From NCBI GenBank assembly GCA_000151295.1, contig GG745339.1, positions 483,718 to 547,717 of the forward strand: a stretch of DNA of 64,000 nucleotides, in the 5' to 3' direction. The position numbers were made by a program, and so were the translations under genes. This document shows positions 34,471 to 48,900 of this stretch, one piece after another. This DNA is from Allomyces macrogynus ATCC 38327 (taxonomy: Eukaryota > Blastocladiomycota > Blastocladiomycetes > Blastocladiales > Blastocladiaceae). Each line of letters begins with the position of its first letter. Position 1 is the first letter of the stretch. The notes beneath the pieces were generated by a model. The model searched no databases. It saw only the letters and a list, made by a program, of their open reading frames with translations, and was not told the DNA's origin.

Positions 34471-36900
34471 ATGCCGACCAGTATCGAGACCATGGCCGCG
34501 AGCACCGAGGCCAAACTCGACTCCTTTGTGATCCGCTCGCCAGTTGTCGTGGATGCGGCCAAGCTGCTTGCTGCATCGCCTGCCAGCCTAACGGTTGGCA
34601 AAGTGATCTTCTCCAAGCTGCGCGAGCATGATCCCAACCGCGTATTTGTCGCGCATGCCATGGACCCGGAGCATCGCCGCCAAACGTATGGCGAGCTGCT
34701 CTCTGGCGCAGTTGGCCTCGCGCACGGTTTGATCACGAACCTCGGATTGCGTCGTGGCGATCGACTCGCGATTGTCGCGCCCAATCATGAGCATTATCAT
34801 ATGGTGTTTTTTGCGTGCCTCTTTTCTGGTACGCACACAATTCTGCGGCGCAATGGGTGACAAGCATGCCAATGTTGATGTGATTGCTTTGCTTCATGAA
34901 TGATTTCTTTCAGGTATTATCGCTGTGCCCTTGGTACCGCAAATGACCGTCCAAGAGGGCACGCGTTTGATTCGCGAGGTCGAGCCGCACGCTGTCGTCG
35001 TTCACTCTTCCTTGCATCGCGTCGTTCACGAGGCACGTTGCGTCTGTTTACGAACAAACCAGGGCTGCTTGAGACCCGCCATGCTTACAATTCTATTTCT
35101 GGCCGTTACCAGGCTCTCAAAATCGTCGAGCAGTCGCTACCCGTCGTTATTTACGATTCTTTGACCGACGGCCTTGATCTCGACAACAACACGGTTCTTT
35201 TGCGCGACCTGATCGTTCCGGGTCAAAAGATGCCGCCGTCGACTTTTTCCGAGGTGCATCAGGCCGACGTGGCCTTCATGCTCTTCACGTCGTACGTGTC
35301 GCATTTGATTGTATTTTTGACCCTGCGCTCTCGCTCGCGCATATCTTGGGGATCAGACTGATGTCCTTTTCGCTTGTGCAGGGGAACGACCGGGACCAAC
35401 AAAGCGGTCGAGATCACGCATCAAATGATGATCGTGAATCTTGCGCAGGCGCAGGCGTTTGCGGCGTCGTTGACGTCTGGGGCCCAGTCCGACGGTCTGG
35501 CATCCATGAAGCTGCTTAGCGATAACGCGCAAGGCACGCCGATGGCCTGCTCCGGGTTCTTCCATTTGTCGGGTACGCTCATGGGCATGGCGACGGCCGT
35601 GCAGGGCGGCACGATGTATTTCATGGAGGAGTTTGACGCGGGCAAGTGGCTCGATGCGATTGCGCGGGTCAAGATTGGCCAGCTATCGATGACGCCGCAC
35701 AATCTCGTGCAGATCATCAAGCATCCGCACGCCAACTCGACCGAAATGTCGTCACTCAAGCTCATTTTCTCGATTGCGGCGCCGCTGTCGGCTCTGACGC
35801 AGGTGCGGATCATGGAGGGCTTGAAAGGTACGACTAGACCGCACTGCTGCTCCGGCTTCATTCCACAAAGTAAAGTGACTTCAGCTAAGTTTCCTTCCTC
35901 TACGTGCACATCCAGCTCCCGTGGTCCAGAGCTACGCGTCGACTGAAACGTTGAACCTCACGTCGCCGAGGCTGCGCCTCGACAAGGTCGCGCCGCCCGG
36001 CGCGATTGGATGGCTCATCCCGGGCATGGAGGCCATGCTCATTGACCCGGAGACGCACGAGCCGATCCAAGTCGTTAAGGACGGCGTGACGGGTCCGGGC
36101 GAGATTATTTACCGTGGACCCAACTTGTTCAGTCACTACTTTCACCGGCCTCAAGAGACCAAGGAAGCGTTCATCGAGATCGGCGGCAAGTCGTGGTATC
36201 GGATGGGGGACCTCTGCACCGTCGACCAGGACGGGTGCCTAACCGTCGTCGACCGGAGCAAGGAAATGATCAAGACGGGCGGTAACACGGTGCGCTGATA
36301 CTTTGGCACTTTGGATTGCGACGATGCGAGCCGGCACGAAATTTCACTGCTTCTCACGTTCGCTTCTCCAGGTTATTCCCACAGAACTCGAGTCGCTCAT
36401 TCTGCGCCTACCGACCGTGACCGACGTGGTCGTCGTGCCTGTCCCAGGAGGCGACGAGCAGGTCGTGCCATGTGCGGCGGTTGTCCCGCAGAACCCGGCC
36501 GTGCTCGACGACACGGCCGCGCAAACCAAGCTGGCCAAGGACATCACCGACCTCGTCGCTCAAGAACTCGCCGCGTACAAGTACCTGACGGGCGGCGTCG
36601 TCTTCTTGGATGCCGTTCCGCGCACTGTCACAGTATGCTTTGCGTTGGCTTATGATTCTGGACATTTTCCACCAGTTCTAACGATCGCTCGTCCGTGGAC
36701 TCCAGGGCAAAATTCTTCGTCGTGCCGCCCGCACCAAAGTGATTGAGCTGCTGAATGCACATGATGATTCATTGGAATCGGTGACCAAGGCGGTCGAGTC
36801 CTCCCGGAAGGCGCGAAACAGCTGTTCGACGAGTCACGGTCCGTGGAGTGTGTTCTTGTCGATTGTCGCGCCGTGGCGGCGCTGGCGCAGTCGTGTCTAG
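34471..36900 (+). CDS. Adenylate-forming acyl-CoA synthetase / 4-coumarate-CoA ligase-like enzyme (copy 2, intact), 643 aa
   Basis: ANL-superfamily enzymes activate a carboxylic acid with ATP and transfer it to CoA. Seven exons: 34471-34828, 34914-35032, 35113-35291, 35382-35827, 35916-36289, 36372-36632 and 36706-36900 (1,932 nt, in frame). Motifs in order: RQTYGELL and GDRLAIVAPNHEHY; the P-loop-like FTSGTTGTNKAV (the usual Pro before Lys is Asn); QSYASTETLNL; then GWLIPGMEAMLIDPE. YRMGDL follows, then DRSKEMIKTGGNTVIPTELE (hinge region), and GKILRRAARTKV with the C-terminal catalytic Lys. Intron 2 starts GCACGT, a GC..AG intron. There is no peroxisomal SKL-type ending. The C-terminus (WSVFLSIVAPWRRW) might associate with membrane. 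Substrate unknown; fatty acid or aromatic acids are possible. Confidence 0.87.
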
Positions 36901-38139
36901 CGGTCGCGCTGTGTTGTGAGAGGTGCATGCCGAGAGAACCAGTCGCAGTACTGGGTGGGCCAAAATGCACCACCAGTTTTTCCTATCTTTCGTTCTCTGC
37001 TGGTTACAGCAGAGATTCTCCTCGCCGCTGGCTTTGAGTGTAAATAAATCTACACTATGGTCATCGGCCGCCTCTGGGCTGAGAAATGTGGATTGTGAGT
37101 CATGTCGGTTCCTGGTTGGGTCTCACTCTCAACACGCGATAAGCCAAAATGGATAATAATGTCGCCGTCAAAGTGGCACCAAGGCAGCAGGTGGGGAGCA
37201 TTGGGCAAAGACCGGCCATGCTTCACCCCAAAACTTTGCTCCTGGTGACTGGGCCGAAGGCACGGGTTATCAGAAGCGAAGCTGCCAACCGTGCTGGGGC
37301 GAGGGGTTGACGTGTATATATCACAAACGATGAAGAGGAACCAAAACAACCACAACAACAAACAATGGTGCGCGGTCCGTCGCGCTCCGACGCGGCGGAC
37401 GGGGCGCACGGCCAAGTCCTTGGTGTATCCCAAAAGTGGCCAGTCCGGAGGGCCGTGCGGTCCGAGAACGCGTCCGTGCGGCACTCCTTCCTCTCGTACA
37501 CGCTCACAAATCCATAATGTAGATGCCCGAATAAATCACCTGGGAGTGCAAATGAGCCAATAACCACGCATCATCAGTTTTCATTTCATTCGCCATAACC
37601 GCCATGTCACTGGTCAACATATGTAGGCCGTTTCCTCATCCGCTCGCCCCCCTGCGTCTTGTCCAGCTCGACCAGCATGACTCCTGACAGAACCGTGTTT
37701 ACGCATGCCTCGGACACAGAGCGCCGTCGCCTGACTTACGGCGAGCTTCTCGGCCACTAGATTTACCTAGTATGCCTCATGGCCGGTGCGTTTTTCGTTG
37801 CGTGTTCTGATGGAACGGGGTCAAAAAAAGAATTTGTTCGGTAACGTACCGACCAGTTTTCTGTGTTCGCTGATACTTTAGGCATTGACGCAGAGCCCTT
37901 GAGGCCTTGATGTCAACGCCAGCTTTGACCACGGCTGATCGGCTTTTGTCTCGGTGCAAGAAACTCTCGACTCAGACCGCAGTAACAATTCGGTGCACGT
38001 CGCGAAAGTTGGCCAGAGCGAACGGAAAGAACAAGGTTTGGTTGGTATCAAAAAACGAACGAAAGAGCAACGTTACTCACGAGCCAAATACCGGCCGGCC
38101 CCCGAGTGTCGGGCAGCGCAAGAGCCGATCGCCAAACTA
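36901..38139. other. Mostly gene-free stretch with a synthetase relic
   Basis: About 1.2 kb. Apart from the short relic at 37677-37760 no coding signal is seen. A TGTATATATC stretch lies near 37310. Confidence 0.4.
37677..37760 (+). pseudogene. Acyl-CoA synthetase-like gene, copy 3 fragment
   Basis: A 27-codon stretch reads TPDRTVFTHASDTERRRLTYGELLG before a TAG. It aligns without gaps to DPNRVFVAHAMDPEHRR-TYGELL of the intact copy, with over half the residues the same. The upstream LRLVQLDQHDS in a neighbouring frame resembles the preceding IFSKLREHD. No other part of the gene is found nearby, so this is a relic of a third tandem copy. Confidence 0.7.
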
Positions 38140-40701
38140 TCACGCATCGTCGTCGGCAGCCAGGGCCTTGTACTTGCCCGACCCGTGCTCGTCAGCGCCC
38201 GCCGAGTAGAGCTGGTCGCGCAGCGAGTCGTTGGAGTCAGCGGGCGGCATGGCTTGCCCAGCGCTTTCCGACTTGGGTGTGGCCTCGGCGTCTTGCTTGG
38301 CCGCGTCTGCGCCGGGAGCAACCTGGAATGTTCAAAGAGGTGGGAGTGAGTTCGGTGATAGGACCAGAGCGCGAGCACCTAAGAAATGCGTACATATTCG
38401 GCCCGCTTGGTGGCAATGTACGCTGTCGCCGCACCCCAGAGCGACACGCCGTACTGCTTGGCCTTGGATGCGGCCTGCGTCGTGCGCTGGACAATCTCCT
38501 CCTTCTACAAACAGCCCAAGCGAAATGTTAGACTGCGACACCATCCGCCAGACCACTGAGCCCCAAACATACGCGTACGCCCTGCTGCTGCCGCTTGACC
38601 GCCTCCTCCTTGACCTTGGCGGCCGCCTTTTCCAAAAACTTGCCGCCAATCACGACCGCCGACGAAATCGACGCCTGAATCGCCTGCTTCTTCTCGTCCA
38701 AGTGCAGTTCCGCAATCTTGGTCTGCAGCTTATCGTTCAAGTGCGCCGTCAACGTGTGCCCGTGGCACGGGTGCTGCGGAACGACTTCCTCGACCAGCGA
38801 CTTATGCCCAGCCGCGACCAACTCGGCACGGCGAGCCGTGACGCGCTGCCGCCAGGCCTCGCCCGCACGGGTCGCAAGGAACGCCGTGACCCACGCGCCG
38901 TGGAACTCGTTGAGCTTGAGCCGGCGCTGAGCGGGCGAATTCGGATCGGCCGCGGCAGCATCAGCGAGCGCCGGGTTGGACGGACTCGAGTGCAGGCTCG
39001 ACTCGGATCCGGGCACTTGGCCGCCGAACGCGGCACCGCCCTGCTCGTTCGCGTCGGCCGCGTCCTTCTTAGCAGCATCCGCAGCGGCGGCGGTAGCGGC
39101 GGTGGGCGACGGCGCCTGCGATGCGCGCGGCGACGGGTCGATCGTGACAGCCGTCCCGTCCTCGTCGCCCATCGCGGCCATGATCGTCGCGAGCGCCGCG
39201 AGCAAGTAATCCTCAAACTGCGCGCGAATATAATCGTCGGTCGCGGCATATGACGAGTCGTTGGTCGTGACTTTGGTCACGAGGTCGTTGATCCACTTCT
39301 TGTCGGGCGGTGTGAGCGCAAGCAAGGTGTTTAAGTCCGGGTTGATGATATCGATCCGCGCTTCGTCGCAGTGCACGATCGCATCGAGCGCGAGCGGCTT
39401 GGTCTGGTCACGGAGGACGCCGTTGGTCGTGCCGAACATATAAGTTTGGATCGTGTCGGGCTGCAGCAGCGTGTCCATTTGCTGCAGCGGAAGGTACGGC
39501 TGGAAGAAACCCCCCGTGCCGGGACCAAATATTTCGATGGGGAGGCCGGCGGCGCGGCGCTTGGTAATGCGTGCTTGCGACTCGGTCGAGGGCGACGGCA
39601 GGATCAGGTTCGCGGGCGAGGTTGACGAGTCGGTCGTGATGGTGCCGTCGAGCGCCGGGCTACCAACGCTGTGCAGGTGTGCCATGAGGTTGGGCATGAG
39701 CGAGACGAGCGAGTACTGCGTGTTGATGAGCGTGTCGACGTTGGTCGAGAAGAACATGACCTGGTACGACAAGCAGAGGGGAGTGAGTTTTGAGAGCAGC
39801 AAAAGGAACGTGAAACCACTCAAAATACACCTTTTTCTGGAGCATCATGAGCTTGAGTAGCACGAGCGCCTTGCCGCGATGCAGGTTGATGAATTCGGTC
39901 AAGTTGAGGCCTGCAGATCGCGACAAAGTCAACGTCTCGGTCAAAAAAACGCCGCGTTCCGTGGAGTGAACGCACCGCTGTTGAAAACGGTCTCGGTCAC
40001 GCTGCGGTAGTTGGCCGTCAGGTTCTCGTAGAGCTCCTGCAAACGCGCGCGTGTTAGCTGAAGACACCATGAAGCTCACGCTCGAACGCATGCACGAAAA
40101 CGCACCATGATCACGTCCTTGTTGGTAAAGTCCTTTTGCTCAAAGAAGTGGCGCGTGACCGCATCGAGCTTGTCACGAATCGCGCCGTAGAGCGGCTCGC
40201 TCGACAGCACAACGACCGCCTAATTTCACCGAGTGCGCGGTCAGGACTGTATTCACCAAAATGAGCCGGCGCAGCCAAGTTGCTTCTCACCTTTTGCACC
40301 ATTTGACGCGTAATGTCGGGCGTCTTGACGATCAGCTCGCTCGCGCTGATTTGGCGATAGCACGACGTGGCAAACACGGTCTTGGCCGCGAATTCACCCC
40401 ACCCTGGGACGGGCGGCAAGTGGAAGGCATTGAAGCACGCGTCGCGCGAGTGCGAGCCGTCAGGCAGCGCGCAGAACGGCACGAGCGACGACCATTGCGG
40501 CGGCAGCTCGACGCGACTGTCGACACTGGGCGCAGCCGGAGCAGCGCTCGACCCGGGCAGGGCCGGGAACGGCGGGTAGGCCCACTCGACAATGGGGCCA
40601 TGCGTGTGGTGGAAGGTCGCGATCAGGACGTGCGTGATCAGCGGGCCGGGACCAGCTGCACCAACCGACTCGGTGGCCGCGGGGGCCGTGGCGATTTCCA
40701 T
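38140..40701 (-). CDS. AVL9: AVL9 family DENN-domain protein of the late secretory pathway, 713 aa
   Basis: Avl9 acts in exocytic transport from the Golgi and has a DENN-type fold. Seven exons (minus): 40701-40291, 40219-40106, 40036-39976, 39910-39831, 39760-38579, 38504-38394 and 38322-38140 (2,142 nt, in frame). Exon 1 has HVLIATFHHTHGPIVEWAYP, SLVPFCALPDGSHS and SCYRQISASELIVK. Exon 2 continues SEPLYGAIRDKL and RHFFEQKDF. Exon 4 has LHRGKALVLLKLMMLQKKV. Exon 5 has PYLPLQQMDTLL, then the domain end with RAQFEDYLLAALATIM and HGAWVTAFLATRAGEAW. These match animal and yeast AVL9 in order. An Ala/Asp-rich insert and a hydrophilic, acidic C-terminus are lineage-specific. The start is the first ATG; the frame upstream offers only TTG. 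Divergent from the MAPK gene. Confidence 0.92.
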
Positions 40702-40816
40702 TTGCGTGTCGAATTGGCTTGAATTGCTCGCAGCGGCAACCAAAACTTGTTGCGGGTACTCGCAGCAGGTCGAGGATGGATGGCAGCAGTCGCGTCGTCG
40801 TCGCCGCAGCTGCCAG

Positions 40817-40888
40817 ATTCGTCAATGAGAAATGGCAGCGTTTCGTCAATGAGAAATGGCAGCGTTTCGTCAATGAGAAATGGCAGCG
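40817..40888 (+). repeat. 3 x 24-bp perfect tandem repeat in the AVL9-MAPK divergent promoter
   Basis: Three exact head-to-tail copies begin TTCGTCAATGAGAAATGGCA and finish GCGT. They lie 116 bp upstream of the AVL9 ATG and 555 bp upstream of the MAPK ATG. They could be cis-regulatory sites or a simple recent triplication. Confidence 0.9.
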
Positions 40889-41443
40889 TGGTTAAGAACG
40901 AACACTGACCAGCCGACAGCGCGTCTCGACTTTCGTTACGTAACAGATGACATGTTGGCCTGATTCTTGATTCAGCGACAGAGGCGATGATGTCATGGAT
41001 GCGGGCGACAGTTCTGCCCGGGTTCTGCCTCGAACTGACTTGAACTGGGGCCTCCGCCACCGCCGTTTTCTCCAGCGGCTGCACCTCCCCCCGCTTTTGA
41101 CCAATCGACGCGTGAACGACAAGGGACTGACTGCACTCGAGACGTGCTCGTAAATCAGCACCATTGCCAGCGCGACAGCATCAGCGTGCAGCCCCGGCCC
41201 AAGTACTTCACCAGCACTGATTACTCGAATACCTGCACGCCGCGCGTTCCTCTCTGCGGAAACCACCGCCCTTGGCCCAAGGTAGCGCATCTCAATGACC
41301 TTGTCCACCCGACCACGGTCGACCATCGTTGCTCAGTCAATAGTGGCCGACAGCTGGTCACGACGCGAGGGTGGCCATGTTCACCAACCATCATGAAACG
41401 AGAACCATAGTCTGCCCGCTCCCCTCGTTTCCAAGCTTCCATC

Positions 41444-43181
<1,738 letters not shown>

Positions 43182-43461
43182 CTCCCGGGCGGGCCCCGGC
43201 GGCGGCGCGCGTGGAAGTGGCCGGCCCTGCCACGACCGCATCGCGCCCCACCGCAGGTGGCCGCGTGGTTGAAGTCGATTGCCGCGGTACTGCCGGTGCG
43301 TCCGGTGATGCGGCGCGCGTCGTGGGCCGCGGGTAAAGTACGCCGGTTTTGAAGACGCGGGAGAGGGGGTCGAAGGGTGAGGGCGCGCATGAGCGTCGGG
43401 GATTTGCCCTGGATCAATTTGTCCAAATGCTTTCGAAGTTGATATATTTGATTGATTGTTG

Positions 43462-43931
43462 TTACGACGCGGACGGTGCTGTCGGGTCGGATGCGGGAGC
43501 AGCTGCGGGATCGCCGTTGGTGACGGGCGCGGCCGCGTTTTCCATGAGATCGGAAATGGATTTTTCGAGGTCGTCGAGCCGCGAGCTCATGCCGTCGACT
43601 GGAATGGCGTGGAGAGAGAGAGTGAGGCAGTTGGTCTCGGTTCGCGTGCAGCTCGGGCGGAGCAGGACGGGCACGTACGCTTGGTCAGGATCTGGCCTGA
43701 CATGTCCTCGAACTTGGTTTGCTGGATCGTTGCCGCCGTGGCCGGGTCAGTCCATCAGCTGGCTGGGTCGTGAACAAACGGTGCCGAGATTACCATTTGC
43801 TTGAGCAGCGCGTCGACGAACACGGCGAGCTCGGGCGTCTGGCTAGCGTCGGGCACGGGTCCTGCCAAGGCTGCAGACCCGGTGGCGGACACGGCGCTGA
43901 CAGAAGATGGTGGGCGGCTGTTCGAGGCCAT
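43462..43931 (-). CDS. Heat shock factor binding protein 1-like, 105 aa
   Basis: HSBP1 is a small coiled-coil hexamer/trimer protein that binds heat shock factor and dampens the heat response. Three exons (43931-43794, 43721-43679, 43598-43462; 318 nt in frame) with introns GTAATC..CCAG and GTACGT..CCAG. Joined text reads AVFVDALLKQM, QTKFEDMSGQILTK and DGMSSRLDDLEKSISDLM. This matches the animal order [30 protein letters not shown] and DLM. Ser/Ala-rich extensions at both ends are lineage-specific. It is divergent from CDK11 with 335 bp between ATGs, and its 3' end lies 280 bp from the 3' end of the stress MAPK gene. Confidence 0.92.
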
Positions 43932-44266
43932 GGTGGGCGAGAATGGATGGGAGCGGGCAGTGGCGTGTGGCTGGGCGCGTCGTGGTCGCTGAGGTGCAGC
44001 AAGTCGCGCGCGAGACGGGCGTTTGTGGCAGGTGTGGTGCGATTAGGACGGGGGTCGGCGTCGTGGAGGATGATTGCCGATGTCGACAACGAGAACGTTG
44101 GCGGTGGCGAGAGACGCGCCTGGCGATCCCGCACGTGCGAAGGACGCACATCGTCGACCAAGAATCGGTCTTTGTCGTTGAGAATTACCGCGCGACGGAA
44201 ATTTGACCAACAGCACACGCTTTACCGGCCTGCGACTTGCCGCACTGTGACGGCCAAGGCATCAAT

Positions 44267-45903
44267 ATGGCGTCGACGGCCGAAAAGAAGCGGTCACGAT
44301 GGCTCGACGACGATGACGACGGCCAGCCCAACACCGGCGACCTGCGCAGCACGATGTCGCAATCTAAGGGCGGTGCATCCAAGAAGCGCAAGGCCTCGTC
44401 GGCAGCAAGTACCAAAACCGATGCCGCTCCTGATCCTACAGCACCCTCAACGGCGGCAGCACCTTCTGCACCAACTCCTGCAGCCCCCGCAGCAAGGAGG
44501 CGAACGCCGACCCCTGCGCCTCCACCTCCACTACCTGCACCGCCTGCGCCGCCCTCGCGACTCGCGACCATGACCCCCGCGTGGATCCAGTCGTGCCGGT
44601 CCGTCGAGCACTACGAAAAGCTCAACCGCATCGACGAAGGCGCCTACGGCGTCGTCTACCGCGCGCGCGACCGGTCCACTGGCAAAATCGTCGCCCTGAA
44701 ACGGCTTAAGCTCGACCAAGAGCGGCACGGGTTCCCCGTCACCGCGCTGCGCGAAATCAGCTCCCTCCTGCGCCTCCGCGCGCACCCGCACATTGTGCAC
44801 GCGCGCGAAGTCGTTGTTGGGTCCACGCTGACCAGCGTGTTCCTGGTCATGGAATTCCTCGAACACGACGTGAAAGGCTTACTGACCTCGATGTCGATGC
44901 CCTTCCTGGCGTCCGAGGTTAAGACCCTGATCGCGCAGCTCTTGGCGGCGGTCGCGTTCCTGCACGCGCGCGGCCGCGTGCATCGTGACCTGAAAACATC
45001 CAACCTATTGCTGAATAACCGCGGGATGCTCAAAGTCGCCGACTTCGGACTCACGCGCGTGATTGCGCGCGACGCCGTGGCCGCGGGTGTGCGCCCGCTC
45101 ACGCCGCTCGTCGTGACGCTCTGGTACCGCGCTCCCGAACTGTTGTTGGGCGCCGACACGTACGACGCGACGGCGGTCGACATGTGGTCGGTCGGGTGTA
45201 TCTTTGCCGAATTGATTACAAGGACGCCGCTCTTGTCGGGCCGCGGCGAGATTGATCAGATCGACAAGGTGTTCATGTTGTTGGGTCGGCCGGCGCCCGC
45301 GGCTTGGAAGGCGATGAGCGACTTGCCGCACGCTAAGAATTTGAATTTGGCGCGGTACATGGAGTGGACGGGGGAGGCGGCGGTGCGTGCGCGACTAAGG
45401 GCGAAAGTGCCGGGGTTGTCGGAGCAGGGTGCAGATATGTTGGCGCAGATGCTCGAGTGGGATCCGAAGAGGAGGATTTCGGCGCAGGATGCGCTCGAAC
45501 ACACGTATTTCCGGTTCGTATCGTTGGCTGCTTCGTTTTCCCTGACTTGCGGATAGGTACTGACGATCGGCCCTCTCCACCTAGTGAGCACCCACCGGCC
45601 AAGGACCCGGCCATGTTCCCGACGTTCCCGTCTCGCGCCAACGGCGAAATGTAAGATCCATCCTCGAACCAACCACCGTTTTTTTTCGGCTGCGGCAAAG
45701 CTAACTGACGCGACTCTACCCTTTTGCTCATCAGGAAAAAGCGCGACTCGCCAAGTGCGCCTGTGGCCGCGCACGACGTCGACGACGCGCCCGGCGGCCG
45801 GATCCCGGACGACGATGTCGATGGCGGTGGTGGCGGGCTCTTTTCCGAGGCTGCCGTTGCGAATCCCGCAGGCCCAGCAGCGTCATTCCATTTACGCGCG
45901 TAG
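44267..45903 (+). CDS. CDK11: CDK11 (PITSLRE-type) cyclin-dependent kinase, 493 aa
   Basis: CDK11 kinases pair with L-type cyclins and act in transcription and splicing. Three exons (44267-45513, 45585-45650, 45735-45903; 1,482 nt in frame). The first about 110 residues are charged then Pro/Ala-rich. The kinase domain begins CRSVEHYEKLNRIDEGAYGV, very close to animal CDK11. Next come IVALKRLKLDQERHGFPVTA (PVTALRE replaces PITSLRE), REVVVGSTLTSVFLVMEFLE, VHRDLKTSNLLL, ADFGLTR, and the lip LTPLVVTLWYRAPELLLG. Exon 2 gives REHPPAKDPAMFPTFPS (animals: RETPLPIDPSMFPTWP). Exon 3 ends SFHLRA, like the family's GFHL end. The activation segment reads DFGLTR rather than DFGLAR. Its 3' end is 84 bp from the converging kinase frame. 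Confidence 0.94.
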
Positions 45904-45987
45904 GTATTTGATATATGCCGGTTTTGATCATTTGCTGATGTCCACAGCCACCCAGCACACAAGCCTTATGATATCGTGGTGTAGTAT

Positions 45988-48900
45988 TCACAAAATGATG
46001 ATGATGATGATGATGATGTTGGATGGCAGCAAACCAGTCGAGCAGCGCGCGCGAGCGAGCGAAAGAAGGGAGGGGGGATATTCAAAGGAGAGGGATCGAG
46101 CAGCGAGGGGCATAAACGCGGTCAGGAATAGATTGGGTGAGCAGGAGGTCGGAATACAGGCCCTTCCAAAGGGCCACTTTTGGGCGGAGAATGCAGGGAA
46201 AGAGAAAATGACAGCAACAGATCCAGAAGGGGGTAACCAGATGCAAAAGCGGGGGTTGGTTCGGTGGTTGGTGGGTATTCGCCGGGTGGAGACCAATAAC
46301 GCAAAGCAAGGCAACAACAAGACACACGAGAACTTCAGTTCGCTGCCCCGGGCACGGGCTCTTCCATTCCCATTATTCGCCGTCGACGACACGGCCGCGG
46401 CCGCGGCCGCCGTAGCAGCAGCGGCCCCACCGTCCTTGGAACTGCCGAGTGAGAACAGCCTCTTGTACCAGCGCGGCTTGGACGCGCCATTGCCCGATCC
46501 GGACGACGACGACGACGACACCGACCCGAGCTCGGCGCCCGACGACACCAACGTCTCGGCCGTCGCCGTCGTCCCGGCACTCCCGCGATGCTGCTTCAAC
46601 CCAGCCGGCGGTACCGCTGGCGCGTCGCTGATCTGCAGCTGCGCGTTCCACCATCCGGGCATCCGCCCCCACCGAGCGCGGTCGCGGTCGCGGTCTGCCG
46701 CATGGTGATCCTGCTGGCTCGCCGACGGGCCCGCGGCGCCACCGGCGTTCGGCGGCGCGACCGCCGCGGGTTTCGCGTTATTGCGCATGCGCAGCGCCAT
46801 GGGCGCCGGGGTCGTCGGCATCGATGGTGCGCACGACACGGTTGTCTCGGGCAACTGCGGCGCCGGCGTGATGGGGCGGTGTGTGACGGCAGCTGTTGGA
46901 TCCGCATGCATCGACCCTTGCCGGGACGTCCGTGCGGGGGTCGTCGGGCGGGACACGTTGTACGGGACCGCTGACGCTTCGGCCGCAGCCGCCGTCTGGT
47001 GCGGATACGCTCCAGCCGCCGCGGCCGCGTGCGCGTCGCCCGCTGTGGGGTACAAGCCCCCCTCGGGCCTCGGCCGACGCGACCGCCCATGTCGGCGCGG
47101 CGCGACGGGTGAACCCGGCATTTCATTGCCGAGCGGCACTTGTGGTGCCTGCCCGTGCACGAGTTGCGGCATCGACGGGTTATATCTGCGCAAATTATCC
47201 GCGAGACCGCGCAACTCTTGCAATTCGCGCACGGCCGCATCGGCCTTGGCCATCGCGAGGGCGGCCGCGTCAGGATCCACCGCCACCACGGGTGGATCCG
47301 CCGCGCCCGCTCGACGCCCGCCGCCACGAGACCGGGCGACGCGCATGCACTGCGCGTTACACGGCATCCCACGCTCGTGTGCGTGGTGCGTGTGGTGCCG
47401 CGTACGCGGCCGGTCCGGGCCCGGGGTCTTGGAAATGCCCGTTGGCGGGCGCGCCGGGCGGCGGGACGGGGTGGAGGGGGTTGAGCGGGTGGCCAATTGC
47501 AGTACAATGGCGCCGTCGCGCTTGGCGACTTCGAGCGCGGCAGCTACTGCGGCGGCCGCGGCCATGGCCGCCTGGGTCTCGGCGGTGGTCGGGACCGGGG
47601 GCAAGTCGGCCATGTCGACTTCGTGCAGGGAAGGCGGCGGCTCGGTCGCCGTGGACCGTGCGGTAGCCGCGCGCGGCCGGCCGACGTTGATGTACTCGTA
47701 CATGGCCGCGCCGGGTCCCGACGCGAGCAGGTTGTAGGCGGACGTCGCGAGATGGTGGACCGAGGCAATGCCGTCGTGCGCGGGGGAGGTCGTGACCCAG
47801 GGCTCTTGCAGGACGGCCGTCGTAAGCGTCGTGTCGTTGCCGACGACTTCGACCGTCGGTAGACTCGGTTGGTTGGCGGTTGGCGCCGTCGAGGCCGCGG
47901 GTTTCCCGGGCGCCGTCGACGCGTGCTCGTGCCTCGGAATCGCCATGGGCGCGCCGGGTGCCGGCGTGAGAGTCGCGTCGCCATCGGCAATCTCCATACT
48001 GTCGCGACTTGGCTCGGCGCGCGTGGACGACGCATCATCGGCATCCGCACCAACCTTGTCCGGCTTGGCGACGGCGTTCACGGCGGCCGACGACAGCAAT
48101 ACCGCGACAGCCTCGGCCATTTCCACGTCCCCGTCCTCTTCTTCGAGATCCTCGTGCATCGGAATCCCATCATCGAGCACGGCCACGACTCCCGTGGCCC
48201 ACCGCCGGCGGCGGCGTCGTTCGCGGCGCTCTTCGTCCCCGCCATCGCACGACGAATTATCGCACGAGACGGCATCCACATCCGCTTCTCGGAACACTTC
48301 GCCGACGCGCCTCCCCGCCGTAAACATGCCCAGCGCTCCGGGTTCCGGATCCGCATACACGGGCGACTCGGTGTACTGCGCATTAATCCACGCATCCTCA
48401 TCCAACATATGCAACGACTTGCGCGCGCGCGGGTCCACATTCATCAGTCGCGCCAACGTCCACCGCAATCCAGGCGAAACGTGCGGCGGGACCGCATACC
48501 GCCCCCGAATCACGATTTCCTTCAGCGTCGCCAAATCCTTGGCCGAGAACGGGTGCATCCCCGTGGTCATTTCAAAAAGCACGACACCAAGCGACCACGC
48601 ATCGACTTCCGGGCCGACATACTCGGCGCCGCGCGCAATCTCGGGCGAAAAGTACCCCGGGGAACCGACGGCCGTGTGCCGGTACCCATCCGGGTCGTAC
48701 CCGGTCCCGAGCCCGAAATCGACGAGTTTCACGAGCCACCCCCCGGATTCGGCGATTTCTTGCGCCATCCAGGGGCGGCCAGCGACCGTCGGTGCGGGCG
48801 CGAACATGCCACCGCCCGTGTTGCGGTCCTGGTGCGAGGAGGTGGCGGGACACGTCGTGCGCGGATCCGTGGCGACAGCATGCGCGTCGGCGCCCGCGGG

